Shown in pieces: positions 1 through 14,081 of a stretch of DNA of 64,000 bases. Source of the stretch: Tricholomella constricta (Eukaryota; Basidiomycota; Agaricomycetes; Agaricales; Lyophyllaceae); assembly GCA_013368375.1 (NCBI GenBank), contig JAACJP010000001.1:1550001-1614000 (forward strand), given 5' to 3'. The notes under the pieces were generated by a model. It was not told where the DNA came from. It saw nothing but the letters and a program-made list of their open reading frames with translations, and did not search any database. Position numbers and translations under genes: made by a program. Position 1 is the stretch's first letter. Each line of letters starts with the position of its first letter.

Positions 1-1
1 T

Positions 2-2809
2 GGGGAATGTCATCGCCGGAAACAAAAGGTAATATAATTATTAGTGTCTTCCGAGTCACACCCAATGAACAACGTTGGTTTCAGTGCGATAGACAAGTGC
101 CATGCTCACATGTGCGTACCATACCTATTATTCTCGTGAGCTTGAGTTGAACCAGAAAAGTGTGTGGCACGCAAAGTACCAGATCTTTGTAAAGCATACA
201 CGCCAGGCAAGGCGGATCAAGATCTTAGCGTTCGTCTGTCGAGGCTGGAACATATCATCGAGATGGCCTTGCCTCAATACTGCACACCTGGCACACCACA
301 CTCTTCTGCCAACGCTACCAACTCCCGGAGACGTTCTATTTCAATAGGGGACGATGACAGTCCTTCCCAAGAGGACCAAGACCCCAGTGGGGGTACATTT
401 CAAAGCGGAAAATGGTATGGAAACAGTGCATCTGGAAGTGTTGCACCTGCATCTGTTCTTGAACAGGTATGTGCACTTCAACGTCCCTGCACCCATGACG
501 GTGACTCTCAAAATCACAGCTGCAAAACGTGGGCATGTCGTCGCCTGACTCGGGCGAACTTGGATCTTCTCGCCGTTCGATCCACGACTCGAGGAACTTT
601 GATTTAACACAGGTGACACCTAGTTTACACGGAGCGTTGAATGGAGAAAAGTCACTAATTGGGGAAGATTTGGAGCCTTCTGCTGCCGACAATTTAAAGT
701 CCTTGGTACAAGAATGTGGGGTTTCTCCACACAAAATATCAGAACTTCTTCAAGAACTTCCTCCCTCGAGATTATCGGACGTTCTTATAGACTATTATTT
801 CAGTTCAATGTGAGTTCTTCGCTTTTGTATTCAATCCGAAAGAGCTTGAGCTTCCTGCCTGTTGCTTACAGAAATTGGACCCGTTATCCCGTATCCGAAC
901 GTGATTTTCGGACTGCCTACGCATCAGTGTCTGCTCATGGTCGCGATGGAATCGGAGCCACAAATCCAAATGACGTTCGATTTCTCCCTCTTTTGTTTGT
1001 TGTCCTTGCGATCTCTGTACGGCTGGCTCCTGAACATATCGGGGGCGACGCACGCAGTCGAAGACTTACCTCACTGCGATATTACTGGTCCTGTAAGTTC
1101 TGTGGTGTGTTTTCGAAAGTTGTAATAGTTATTCATTCATCTTCAGCTCGGCGGTCCCTTCTGATTGCGGCAGCGATCCAGCCGGACTCTTTAGATATTG
1201 TTTTGACACGACTTCTGGTAAGGAGTGCATACGTGTATTCCCAACGCAGTTCTAAAGGACCTTAGAGCGCTCGGTTTTTGACCTTCGACCGCCGTATCAC
1301 GGAATGCTGGAGCCAGTTAGGTGCCGCTGTCCGTACTGCTCAAGCTCTTGGTCTCCATCGAGATGGATCCACCATGGTACGCTGATATTCTAAACTCAGC
1401 TGACATTCTCTTCATATGATATTTCTCCTTAGCGCATCGACTCAGCACAGGTTGAATATCGCAGGCGCATATGGTGAGGTCTTTTTTCCTCTCTAGAAAA
1501 TTTGAATACAACTCAGGATCCTTTGCATAGGTCGTATCTGTACCACGCGGACCGGTCTTATGCATTGGTTTTAGGGCGACCGAATTCTATACAAGACGAC
1601 TACACATCTACCAAGCCTCCCTCGAACATCGATGACGAGACCACATCACCTCAAGACCCCGAAAATCCTCCATTGTCGTCCCCCACGCCTATGACATTTG
1701 TCATCTTGAGGCATCAGTTGGCCAAAATCATTGGTCGTATAGTCCACCATTTCCAACAAGTTCGGGAGAAGAGTTCATACTCGGAGGTTGTAGCGCTTGA
1801 TGACGAGATTCTCAAATTCGTTGCTCGCCTCCCACAACACTTCGCTCTGCACCCTGACAAGTCTCTGGACGAAAAGTTCAAATACATCCCGGTGCATCGC
1901 TTCTTGTTGATCACGGAGATCTTGTTTGTCAGAATCAGTTTACACCGCCCTTACATCCTGCGACGACTTGGCACAGACCGTTATGCTCGATCTCGGGCAG
2001 CATGTTTCGAGTCAGCGATGAAAGACTTTGAAGTCAGGCAGAGCTTCAGAGAGGTTATGCCGAAGGAAACGCGCGAGTCTCTCAGCAATGCGTACCGAGA
2101 GTTCCAGACTGCCATGATCAGTGGGATTTACCTGGTTCTAGAGTCTAGAGGAAGGGATGCGGTTGCGATGCGGGCCATCTTGGATGTCTTCATGAAGGAT
2201 CATGAGGGAACGCGAGAAATGGACGAAACGACACGCAGGGAACTTAAAACTATAGAGTTCCTACAAACTAAGGCATCGCAGGTCGAGAATCAAGGTCAAT
2301 TGCCGTCGGCTGTTGTTGATCATCCGTCGAATGGAAACACTGAGCGTCAAGCGCAGCTGCTGTTGGGGCTGCAACAAGCGGTCACAGCCCCGTCGCCTCC
2401 GCGGCCTTTCCCATCCCTATTGAACATATCGACCTCAGATCCATCACTTTCCCCTTCACTTACCTATTCCAATACTGGGCACATCACCCAATCCCCTACC
2501 TTCCAACGGCTGCAGCAAACCTCCCCGGAATATGCTCAGTCTCCAACTGGCTCGGGCAGTCCCAACGCAGAGGAAGAGTCTCCCGCGCAATCATTGCTCG
2601 ATCATTGGTGCAATGTTGTTAGCAATGCACAGGTGGATGCAACCACTGGCGGCATGGTGTGGGGTGGACCAGGTGGTGCCGACTTTTCAGGATGGGTAGG
2701 AACAAACCAAACTATGGCTGGAACGGATCCTCGGCTTCTCACTGGATTGGATGGTTCAGATTGGAATTACTGGGAGGCCTTAGTCAACCAGATTCAGCGA
2801 GCGCCGTAA
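2..2809 (+). CDS. Zn2Cys6 fungal-specific transcription factor, 5' partial
   Basis: A nuclear DNA-binding regulator whose first zinc-cluster cysteine lies left of the window. Exons as read: <2-28, 85-111, 161-466, 520-809, 872-1092, 1147-1217, 1266-1376, 1433-1473, 1531-2809. Spliced, the start reads C-x6-C-DRQVP-C-SH-C-VARKVPDL-C, which is the C6 spacing, followed by a short coiled region (LSVRLSRLEHIIEMAL). The fungal-specific transcription factor domain (PF04082 type) follows, marked by NWTRYPVSERDF and TECWSQLGAAVRTAQALGLH, then RRIWSYLYHADR. The C-terminal third is Ser/Pro/Gln-rich, as in activation regions, and ends DWNYWEALVNQ. Two introns cut the zinc cluster itself. Target genes cannot be told from sequence. 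Confidence is high for the family, low for a specific orthologue. Confidence 0.9.
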
Positions 2810-3215
2810 TGCTTTCGACAGATATGTAAATAATGTATTGTTGAGAGATTTCTAACTATTATCTCAGTTTTCTATGTGTACTATGTTGTAATATTTCGCT
2901 CTTAAATACATGGATGTCGAAAGATAAATGTCCCATTCGCGGCGAGGCTGAATCTAGAATGGAGAAAGGTTGACTTCTGTGTACTGGGGTTGTCAAATCC
3001 ATGGTCGCGGAGGTATTCCAGGTTGCTAACTATGAGACTGATGTAGGGAAGAAAAACGATTGTTTGGACTACCCAGGCTGCGCAAAATTGCGATTGTCCT
3101 CGCTTTAGGTAAAACAAGTTTACACAAGTGAAATCAGTATTCAAATGGAGTATCCAATACATCCATCCATCCATCCATCCATGCAGCATGTCGCACATGA
3201 CACTTCCTCGAGATA
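2810..3215. other. convergent intergenic region
   Basis: This is the 3' side of both the transcription factor (+) and the small membrane protein (-). It is AT-richer than its flanks. Apart from the CCAT tract near 3161-3183 I see no gene; the open frames here translate the repeat or lack coding character. Confidence 0.6.
3161..3183. repeat. (CCAT)n tetranucleotide tract
   Basis: About five tandem CCAT units in a convergent intergenic region. A similar ATGG tract overlaps the start codon of the gene at 52018-53517. Confidence 0.9.
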
Positions 3216-4025
3216 TTAAACCCCTGGTCGCTCCTCTTTGTCGACCATCTTCTGTCGCATTTCCTCTCGTTCAACGCGGTTTTTCTGCCACTTCACGTCC
3301 CCGATGAAGCACGGTACAGTTCCGATCAGCGAGCAACAGAACATCGACACAGTCATACCAGACAATAGGCCCTGAAGGTGGCAAGTAACGAGGAACTTCC
3401 AACGAGAAGTCTTGGTGACAGAAACGATCCAAATTTGAAAGCTGCAAACGGCTTTACTGACTAAAAGCACGATAAGCGCTAAATGGAGGGTCAGTTTTTA
3501 TAACGGGCATACCTTTTCGAGTCGGGAAGCTCAATTCATGCTTGATGTCAGACGACTTGTGAAGTTGAGAGGGCAGGTGGAATAGGAATCTGAATCGCGA
3601 TTATTGTAGACATAGATAGCAAACTAACCTGTCTGCCCCGTGCTCGCAGCATTACTAACCTATGCGTTGCGACCAGAGGCCCACAAAATATGAGGTGATG
3701 GAAGTAGGGTGACCAGCGTGCTGAAAATTCCTTGAAACAGTCACGTTTACTGTCAATTCAACCCAAGCTGACCGGTGCCAGAGCAGGTTTAGAAATATGG
3801 CCAATGGAAATCACCTCCACGACGACGAGGCCGAGTTTTGAGATCCATAACAAGAGGCAATGCAACTTGAGGAGGATTGTATGGATCTGAAGGCAGGCAA
3901 TGCGGAGATCGAGATTGTAGATAGCTCCCGATTATTGCGCTCACATCTTGGAGGCCTTCCACGTTATTGATTCCAGGGGGTCGGATTTGATGAACGGGAT
4001 ATCTGTGTTTCCAACCATTCGACAA
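3216..4025 (-). CDS. small multi-pass membrane protein, uncharacterised
   Basis: Not a family I can name. Splicing five exons on the minus strand (3945-4025, 3773-3886, 3660-3730, 3513-3589, 3216-3478) gives a consistent frame of about 200 residues. Hydrophobic stretches read IHTILLKLHCLLLWISKLGL, then ALIVLLVSKAVCSFQIWIV, then GLLSGMTVSMFCCSLIG. The C-terminus is a charged tail (KWQKNRVEREEMRQKMVDKEE). The exon phases agree throughout, which supports a real gene. The amino terminus is unresolved: the first exon is open to 4025 but has no in-frame ATG, so either a further upstream exon carries the start or the frame begins differently. It is divergent from VPS24 and convergent with the transcription factor. 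Confidence 0.5.
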
Positions 4026-4285
4026 CGAGTTCGATGCGTCTCAAGCAGGCGCAGCAAACAATGGTAAGACAATTTATATAACACCCACAGTGTCACGAGA
4101 GGGCCGAATAAAAACAGTGGTGAGAAAGGGCGAAAGTTACCCCAGGATCAAGTCTGCTGTCGATCGCGGAAGGGAACATCCTAATTTCAACACAGCCCGC
4201 CATGTGTTTGTTCCGGAGGAGATCGGACAACACCAAATAGGCTCAATTGGCTGTCAAGCAACCAGTGCCCACTGACTGCGCCATT

Positions 4286-5144
4286 ATGCAAACCATCAAT
4301 CGATTCCTTTATGGCCCTACCCCAGAAGAAAGAGTTCGAGCATGGCAGACCAAGCTGCGGGCAGAGAGTCGTCAGCTAGATCGGGAAATGAGGCAGGTTG
4401 GATCCCTCACCACACTGCCAAACTGCAATCAATAACTACTTTGCTTTCAGCTCGATGTGGCGACAAGCAAAGCGCGGCAGACCGTAAAGCAACTGGCCAC
4501 TAAAGGCGATGTCAAGTCCGCCCGCATATTGGCAAAGGAAGTTGTGAGAAGTAATAAGCAGAAAGATCGGTTGTCGGTGAGCAAGGCCCGACTAGGTTCC
4601 ATCGGCACTCAGTTGAGTCAACAAATGGGTGAGTCGTTGTTGTCGTCATTATCCATGTGCTTTAACAATATCTCAAAAAAAAACAAGCCATGATTAAAGT
4701 GACAGGATCTCTCCAGAAATCGACAGAAATTATGAAGCTATCGAATGCTCTCATAAAGCTACCTCAGATCAGCCAAACTATGCGAGAAATGAGCATGGAG
4801 ATGACTAAAGTGAGGAATTGTTTTGTACTTACCGATCCCCAAGCCGACGTCTTGATCCAGGCAGGTATCATGGAAGAGATGCTCGAAGACACTCTCGAGA
4901 TGGACGAGGACGATGAGTTAGAGGAAGAAGCTAATGCAGAAGTGGACAAAGTCTTATTCGAGTTGACGGATGGCAAGCTCGGCGAAGCTGGAGCTGTTGG
5001 AACCGGTCTTCCGGTATGGCTTTCTCATCTCGACCTAGGACTTGACTTTGACGGATTTTATAGGTTTCGCAGACAGCGGAAGAAGACGAAACGGAAAAGA
5101 ATATGGAGAAATATAGACAGCAGCTGAACGTTTTGTTGAGCTGA
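4286..5144 (+). CDS. VPS24: ESCRT-III subunit Vps24/CHMP3
   Basis: A core subunit of the ESCRT-III polymer that acts on endosomal membranes in multivesicular-body sorting and membrane scission. Exons 4286-4396, 4451-4628, 4688-4809, 4861-5013, 5064-5144 give 214 residues, the usual Snf7-family length. The start MQTINRFLYGPTPEERVRAW matches the amino terminus of this subunit. The basic helical hairpin follows (KARQTVKQLATKGD, then VTGSLQKSTEIMKLSNAL). The acidic C-terminal half (LEDTLEMDEDDELEEEANAE) is typical. The end, EKYRQQLNVLL, has the look of a MIT-interacting motif for Vps4. An open stretch upstream of 4286 is not conserved-looking and is treated as leader. All exon joins keep frame. 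Confidence is very high. Confidence 0.95.
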
Positions 5145-5402
5145 CGATATCTTATTGACGATGATTCCAGGACCTTTCTTGTATACTTGGATGTAATGTA
5201 TTTACTATAATCATGGTTATACCTCACTGAGCGACCTCGGGAAAGTCAACGGTGCTCAACTACCCCTGTATCATGAACGTGTCGCGATCGCGGAGTCGGA
5301 GGTGGCAAGTCCTAAAACATCACCAAATATTGTTGTCCGTCCACGTGGGAGGGTTCGGAAGGAAACGCTCTTTGCTTCGCCAATTTTATCTCTTAACCTA
5401 AG

Positions 5403-7215
<1,813 letters not shown>

Positions 7216-7641
7216 ACAGGGTGAAGCATAGAGTATCCTAGTACTTACACGTTGTAGATGTACATAATACGTACACGCTGTAATGTCCGCTTGGCATGAT
7301 ATGCGAACGGCGCGAGGCAAGGTTAATCACGACTAGTCAGATCAGCGGCGAGCGCTTGAGTCGTGGGAAGGTCACTCACTCAGCACCTACACCGGATTGA
7401 GTTAGCGGTGGTGACCATCAAGTGTCCTTCATTTCACCACCACACCGATAACCCTCTACGCATTCTTTCCCCTCACTCGCCCTACAGGGCAAAGCCTTAC
7501 CATTTCCACCTCCCACGTAAGTTAATGGCTCGCTAAGTCGGCATGCTTACCAGATCATCCAGACAGGACTCACTTGACACGACACTGAAATTCAAAACAT
7601 AAAAAGATACCAAAACTCTATTAAACTACGTTACGAACGAC
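7216..7641. promoter_or_regulatory. SSD1 upstream region / IDH2 3' region
   Basis: No gene seen. It holds C/T-rich stretches around 7430-7500, common upstream of fungal genes, and an A/T-rich leader directly before the SSD1 ATG. No specific operator is recognisable. Confidence 0.5.
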
Positions 7642-10600
7642 ATGACCGACGAAATCACGCCACAACCCCAACCGCCGCCCAAGAAGGACGAGAAGAAGCC
7701 TTTATCTGGTTCTGGTAACAACCGCGGCTCCAGCAAGCGCAGTGTCTCTAATGCTTCCAACGCCAAACCAGCGGGCGGAGGATTATCCCAAGGACCCCGG
7801 CCCTCTTCACGGACCAGCAATGGTAGCAAGAAGACTGCTGGAGCGTCACAGCCTGAATCGGGCTCCGAAACTACCGCAAGGAAAGCGTCTGAGACCGGGC
7901 GGAAGCCAGATCAACAGCGCAACAAGAGCCAATCTGTTAATGGCCGGGGGCAGCCTCATCGCAAAGGCCAACCATCCGCTTCTGGAGGACGTAATAATAG
8001 CCCAAGGGATCAGGGCGCAGCGAAACAGACTTCACCTTCACCTTCACAGGGCAAGGACTCCAGCGATGCTCTTTCTTCGCTTCAAAGGGTTATTGCAGAC
8101 CTCAAGACGACGTCTCCAGTCCAACAGCCTACAGGCCACAATAACGGCTTCTCTATGGCTCCACCCCAGGTCCATTCTAATCTCCCCCCCAACGCGCCTG
8201 TTTTCCAACCAGGTGCTGCAGCTTATCCTGGCCCCAATGTTGATCCCAAGCACCGCAAAGCCATGTCCCTCAATGTTGGGGGCCTCTCTAACAACTTCAA
8301 CTCTTTCTCCCCCCATCTCGGTGCGATGATGGAGGATGCTGAGGATACCGCCGGTACATCTTTCGAAGAAGGCGAGATCCCAGATTACCGGCGCCAACCA
8401 GGCCATCAACCTCGTTCCCAGTCCCAGAACTTTATGGCACCCAGATTCGCGGCACTGGCTGCGCAGCAAGAGCAGACTGACTCCATGGGCCCGACTGGCC
8501 GACCACAGCTAGCTCCCGGCTTTATGTTTGGAGCTCGTAAGCGCGGAGGTCCTGCTGGACCTTCGATTAACGAAGAGGACGTAGGGTTCCAATTTCCGCA
8601 GCAGCAGCAGCCGAACTACCACCCTGATCACCCCCATGAGGCGACTCACAGGAAGACTGACAGCGGAGAGATCACTGGTATCATGGCTGAACAGGTAAAC
8701 TTTCGTTTCTCGTCACTACCCTCGCGATCCGCGACTTACCTGTCACGTAGATTGCTCTCCAAAACCAGATCGAAGCTTTACAACAGCAGCAGCAAGCACT
8801 GTACCAGCAGCAGCTCGCCTCCAACCAGGTCTTGTCTTTCCAGACGCCGGGCTTAGCACCCAACCGCGGTGCGCACAGACGCGTACAGAGCACTGTCCCT
8901 ATGAGCCCAGGCGCCGGTGCTACATTCGGTGGCCTGCAAAACCCAATGGGTCAATTTGGCAATATGGGGGGTCTTAATCTTGGCCTCGATGGCCAAACAC
9001 AAGGGATTCCTCGTGGTCATGGACGCCGTCATAGTGTCAACGTCGTGAATAAGGCTGGCGGCCACCCTGGAATGGGTTCCATCAGCTATGGTAACCCTTA
9101 CGCTGGGCAAGAGGGCTTCGAGGATGGGTTCGCTCCTCCAGCCTTTGGTGGGCATTCCCGCCAGGTTTCCCGCGTTGATTCGAGCTGGCGCATCAGTAAG
9201 TTTAGCGCGTATAATTCACTACCAAATTGGCTAATAATCTAATTCGTAGACGGAGGTGTAGGGGGTGTTCAAGGCAACAATGCCTTCGCATCTGATCTTG
9301 CTCAGGCACAGGCGCAACTCCAGAGCCTGCAGCAATTCCGTGCCGCAGCTGGTGGCCATCACCACAAGATGGCTTCATTCAGTTTCCCCAATATGCTCCC
9401 GAACATGATGGCCGCTAACATGATGGGTCTCGGTCTTGGAGGCATCAATCTGCTTCAGCAGCAGCAGCAGCAATTCCAGTCGCAGCTCCAACAGCAATCC
9501 AACCAGCCGCAGCGCAAGTCTCTTTTTGCTCCTTACCTCCCTCAGGCATCTCTGCCCCCTTTGCTTGCTGCAGGCAAACTGGTTGTCGGTATCCTGCGTG
9601 TCAATAAGCGCAATCGGTCTGACGCTTATGTGGCGACAGAAGTTCTGGATGCGGATATCTATATCTGTGGCTCCAAAGATCGCAATCGCGCTTTGGAAGG
9701 CGATATTGTAGCTGTGGAGCTTCTCGACGTTGACGAGGTATGGGGTACAAAGAAGGAGAAAGAGGAGAAGAAGAGGAAGAAGGAGGAGAACGCTGCCTAT
9801 GATATGAAATCTAGCGGAGGACGCAAAGATGATAAGAAGAAGGATGATGTGGAGGTCGAAGGGCAGGGTTTGATGTTGTTTGAGGATGAGGAGTACGTTA
9901 TGACTTCGTACTTCCACATGCCGTTTCTCATTTGCTTTCCTTTTCAGAGTTACGGACGATGTCAAGCCTCAGTTCGCAGGACATGTCGTGGCCGTCGTTG
10001 AGAGAATGCCCGGTCAGCTCTTCTCAGGTACCCTTGGTTTGTTGCGTCCATCTTCGGCGGCGACGAAAGAGAAGCAGGAAGCGGAGCGTCGGGAGCGTGA
10101 AGGCGATCGTGGTGATGAGCCCAGGCGTGCCCCCATCGAACGCCCGAAAATCGTATGGTTCAAGCCAACCGACAAGCGTGTACCGTTGATCGCCATCCCT
10201 ACGGAGCAAGCTCCCCCAGACTTCGTGCAGAACTCGGAGGCGTACGTTGACAAGCTTTTTGTTGCTTGTATCAAACGTCATGTAAGTCTTTCTCTACGCC
10301 AAGTCACGACGTCGGGCTCATTTCATCTTGGTTGTTAGCCTATCAGCTCTCTTCACCCATTCGGGACTCTGGTCGAGGAGTTAGGCCCCATCGGCGACAT
10401 TGAAGTAGAAACTAGTGCTCTTCTTAAGGACTGCAACTTCCCTACAGAAGACTTTACTGATAACGTGCTCAAATGTCTGCCGCCGTTCCCCTGGACGTAA
10501 GTTCCCCTCTTGGGTCGGTTTCGCGATGATGCTCAATCGTCTTTAGGATCCCCGAGCGTGAATTCGAAGTCCGGAAGGATCTGCGCAGCGAGCGAATCTT

Positions 10601-12689
10601 CACCATCGACCCCGCAACTGCCAAAGACCTCGACGACGCTCTCTCTATCAAACTGAACGAGGACGGAACATACGATGTCGGTGTGCACATCGCCGATGTA
10701 TCGTTCTTCGTGAAACCCAATACGGCTCTGGACCGTGATGCTCGCAAACGCGCGACCAGCGTTTATCTCGTCCAGCGCGCAGTACCGATGCTGCCTCCTG
10801 CTCTGAGCGAGCAGCTCTGCAGCTTGGTTCCTGGTCAGGACCGTCTCGCGTTCTCAGCCGTCTTCACCATGACCAAGGACGCTCGGGTTGTCAAGAAATG
10901 GTTCGGGAAGACAATCATCAAGTTGGTCCTTATGATGAACCCCTTCTTTATTGGTACTGATGGGCATTTCACAGGTCTGCTACGAAATTGTCCTATCAAG
11001 ATGCCCAGAATGTCATTGAGGGCAAAGGTCTCGGCAGTGTGGCTGTAGCGCCTGAACATGGGGCGTCGGACATTGAGCACGACATTCGGAATCTGCAGGA
11101 CCTGGCTAAGAAGTTACGCGCACAGCGCTTCGAGAACGGCACACTGAGCCTTGAATCACTCGAACTTACGTTTGAACTGGATGATAACGGCTTGCCGGTC
11201 GACTGCGGACAGTATCAGCGGACTGACGCTCACTGTCTGGTTGAGGAAGTGAGTTTTTCTTCGTGATGCTAGGGTTTACTGTTTTCCTTACAAAGGGTTG
11301 CTTTTTGCAGTTCATGCTGCTGAGTAACATCGCTGTTGCTCAGCAAATTGCTGCAAATTTGCCTGAGCAGGCTTTGCTTCGCCGCCACGACAACCCCATT
11401 GACCGCCGCCTTGTGAGTAATCTTTCCCAGTAATGTCCTATCTTCTAAAACATCCTGCGTAGACTGCGTTCGTGGGGCGTGCGGACAGACTTGGTGTCAA
11501 GATGGACATGTCCTCTGCCGGTGCACTCATGAAATCGTTCAATGCCATTACCGACCCCACTGCTCGTAGACTGCTCGAGCTGCTCTCCTTTAAGGCTACT
11601 CAGCGCGCCAAGTATTTCTGCGCCGGCATGTTGGACATCGCGAAGTATCACCATTACGCCTTGAATACTCCGCTGTACACGCACTTCACCTCGCCTATCA
11701 GGCGTTACTCTGATGTATTGGTTCATCGTCAACTCGAGTCTGTTCTCCCGGGTGGAGGTAAACTTAAGTTCTTTATTCGTCAGACACTTCTAAGCATATT
11801 CGTCTTGCACAGGTGAAGGGAAATTCACCATGGACCGTGATGCCGTTGCAAAGGTGGCCCAGCAGTGCAACATGTGCGTTGTCTGGTATCGCTTCCCCTT
11901 TATAGGCTCACCTAGCTTTATTTACTCAGCAAACGCGACTCTGCAACCCTCGCGCAGGAACAATCTGCCCATCTCTTCCTCTGTGTCTTAATATCTGATC
12001 TTACTCAGCGCTATGGCCCTGTCATCCGTCAAGCAAAAGTGGTAGGCGTCCTTGATGCCGCTTTCGACGTATTGGTTCCCGAGTTTGGCATTGAAAAGCG
12101 CGTGCACGTTGATCAAATGCCCATCGACGTACGTCATGTACCGCTCACTGTCTTTATAGTACTGACTTTCGTCAACAGAACCACGTCTATGACGAGCATT
12201 CCCACACGCTCCAGATTTATTGGTCTAAGCGTGACGTGATCAGTTGGCTGGCGGAAAACAGCGACGACGAGCACCTGAAAAAGGTGAAGCAGAACGCTGA
12301 GCAGCACGCCCTGAAGATGGAAGTTGCATCTCGCTCGGTCAATGACGAGAAAGCCCTTTTCGACGAGGATGATGCTGAGGATGACGAGATTGTCCTGGAG
12401 CGCAGCGACAACAAGCACGAGGTGAATGAGAATTCGAAGCAGCGTATGATCTCCCAGACGAAGATCAAGCCTGAGTTTGAGGGGCTGAGGGTCACTGCGA
12501 CTGGTCACAAGATTCAGGACATCAGAGAATTGATGACTGTGCCAGTATGTCACGTTTCTCGCTTGTTCCTGCGACATGGTTGCTGACGTACCTGCGTGTT
12601 CTCAGGTCATCGTTACTGCAGACTTGACGAAGAGCCCCCCTGTCATCAAGGTGTACAGCGTCAACCCGTATGCAGAGCCCACCAAATAA
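7642..12689 (+). CDS. SSD1: SSD1-type RNB-domain RNA-binding protein with intact catalytic aspartates
   Basis: RNase II/Dis3L2-like protein; in yeasts Ssd1 binds cell-wall mRNAs and is controlled by the NDR kinase Cbk1. Thirteen exons (7642-8694, 8751-9195, 9250-9892, 9948-10281, 10339-10496, 10547-10921, 10975-11248, 11311-11412, 11463-11757, 11813-11873, 11930-12128, 12179-12544, 12606-12689) give 1462 residues. The first ~600 residues are low-complexity, rich in Ser, Gln, Gly and Asn. A cold-shock-like region follows (LPPLLAAGKLVVGILRVNKR). The RNB domain holds TIDPATAKDLDDA and the family signature HFTSPIRRYSDVLVHRQL. The aspartates corresponding to E. coli RNase II D201, D207, D209 and D210 are all present, so an active nuclease is possible, unlike ascomycete Ssd1. 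Several H-x-[RK]-x-x-S sites lie in the amino-terminal part. Confidence 0.95.
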
Positions 12690-12924
12690 TGCAGTCACCG
12701 TATATTGTATTTCTATGACAAAGTTTCCTCCTTCATATCCATGCATTTCCTTACTGACTATGACAAAATCATTCGCCTAGTTCTCGTCGAGCATGATTTG
12801 ATGTTTCGTAGTCGTCGCGTTGTGTTTCGTCGAGTTTTAATGTTTGTTGACGAATAATATGTCTACATGATTTTTTGATGATAAGGACTAGAGATGTGTG
12901 ACGTCAGCGAGGTGGCGCGCCAGC

Positions 12925-13753
12925 ATGTCAACACCAATCCATATCCCTGCCATCCTCCTCAGCATCCCGCGGAGTCCCCTCACCGCCATAGGCCTCCCCC
13001 TTGCTTTCGGTCTTTTGAGCGGCTCGACCACCGCGAAGGCCGTCAAAGGCCAATGGTATCAGGTTTGTACTATGCCAACCCATGGGCACAGCTTTGACCT
13101 TAAATGTTGCACAAGAACTTGTTAGTACCTCCGGGACGTCCACCTCGCCAGGTCTTTCCGATCGTCTGGCCGTTGTTATATATCTGTACATACTTCTTTC
13201 ATCACACATGAATCGATTGGACTTATTTACAAACTCAGCCATGGGTTACGTCTCGCATTTGGCTGTCAAAGCCCTGGACGTTGCAGTCTCTCCGACTAGC
13301 AGGTGTGTTTCGACAGGGTAATCCTCACCGCATCTGCTAACCTAACGTATCATACAGGTCTGACCTGTCTATCAGTGTACTCTTGTATTACGCCCAACTT
13401 GGATTGAATGTCTTATGGAGTCCTCTGTTCTTCATGGCGAAGGAGGTCAGGCGGCTACATTGTCTACATCGATGTCCGGTTGACGCGTTACAATCTTCAG
13501 CCGGGCTGGGCCCTGATTGACAGCGTCCTCTTAACTGGGTTGACATTTTACATGACGGTAGGACCATCGTCATTCTGCTGTCTGCAATCTATCTCTGACT
13601 CTTCATCACCAGAGCCTGCTAGATGGTCCGACTGGCTCGAAGACAACTCCTTTTTTACTTCCTTATTGCGCCTGGCTGACCTTCGCAACGTACCTCAACG
13701 CTGGCATCTGGTTCTTGAACCGTAGACGACCTAATGTACGCAAGGAGGATTGA
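12925..13753 (+). CDS. TspO/MBR family membrane protein
   Basis: A five-helix membrane protein of the TspO/peripheral benzodiazepine receptor family, which binds tetrapyrroles and sterols and usually sits in the outer mitochondrial or ER membrane. Exons 12925-13062, 13116-13185, 13239-13302, 13358-13445, 13501-13557, 13613-13753 give 185 residues. Diagnostic stretches are the loop LVPPGRPPRQVFPIVWPLLY, then YYAQLGLNVLWSPLFF, GWALIDSVLLTGLTFYM, and PYCAWLTFATYLNAGIWFLN near the end. Length and order fit the family. The site after MAKE uses a GTCAGG donor, slightly weak but frame-consistent. Confidence 0.92.
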
Positions 13754-14081
13754 ATGGATGCTAGCGATGAGAACACACGTTCATCTGATGCTAAGAAGGG
13801 TGAAATAAGACATTTGACATCATGCGTCTTTATAATTACGAGTGAGGAAAAGGTGGCAGAGCGGGGCCAGAATTCACTGTAGATATTGCGAGGGACGGCA
13901 GGTATTGATACAGTCAATTGGAGTACATTTGCAGGGAAGGGAATATACTTTGCACTGTGGCAGCAAGTATGAGAGCAGATCTGAGCAGACGCTTGCGACC
14001 GTCAGTTCCTTCCTCTGGCATGGAAAAAGTCTGGACGCACCAAAACATAGCAGGAACAGAACATGATGAGAGTACACAAAT
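13754..14081. other. convergent intergenic region (TspO / Argonaute)
   Basis: Short open frames on both strands here have no coding character. This is 3' sequence of two convergent genes. Confidence 0.5.

Noticed and set aside
2902..3198. Minus-strand open frame downstream of the transcription factor
   Set aside because: Its start is translation of the CCAT repeat (M-D-G-W-M) and the remainder has no support.
4090..4275. Open frame upstream of VPS24
   Set aside because: It stops before the conserved start, is in no consistent join with exon 1 and has no recognisable sequence; treated as leader.
9375..9965. Long minus-strand open frame inside SSD1
   Set aside because: It mirrors Gln/Lys-rich codons of the sense protein, giving Leu runs. 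The sense frame carries conserved motifs.
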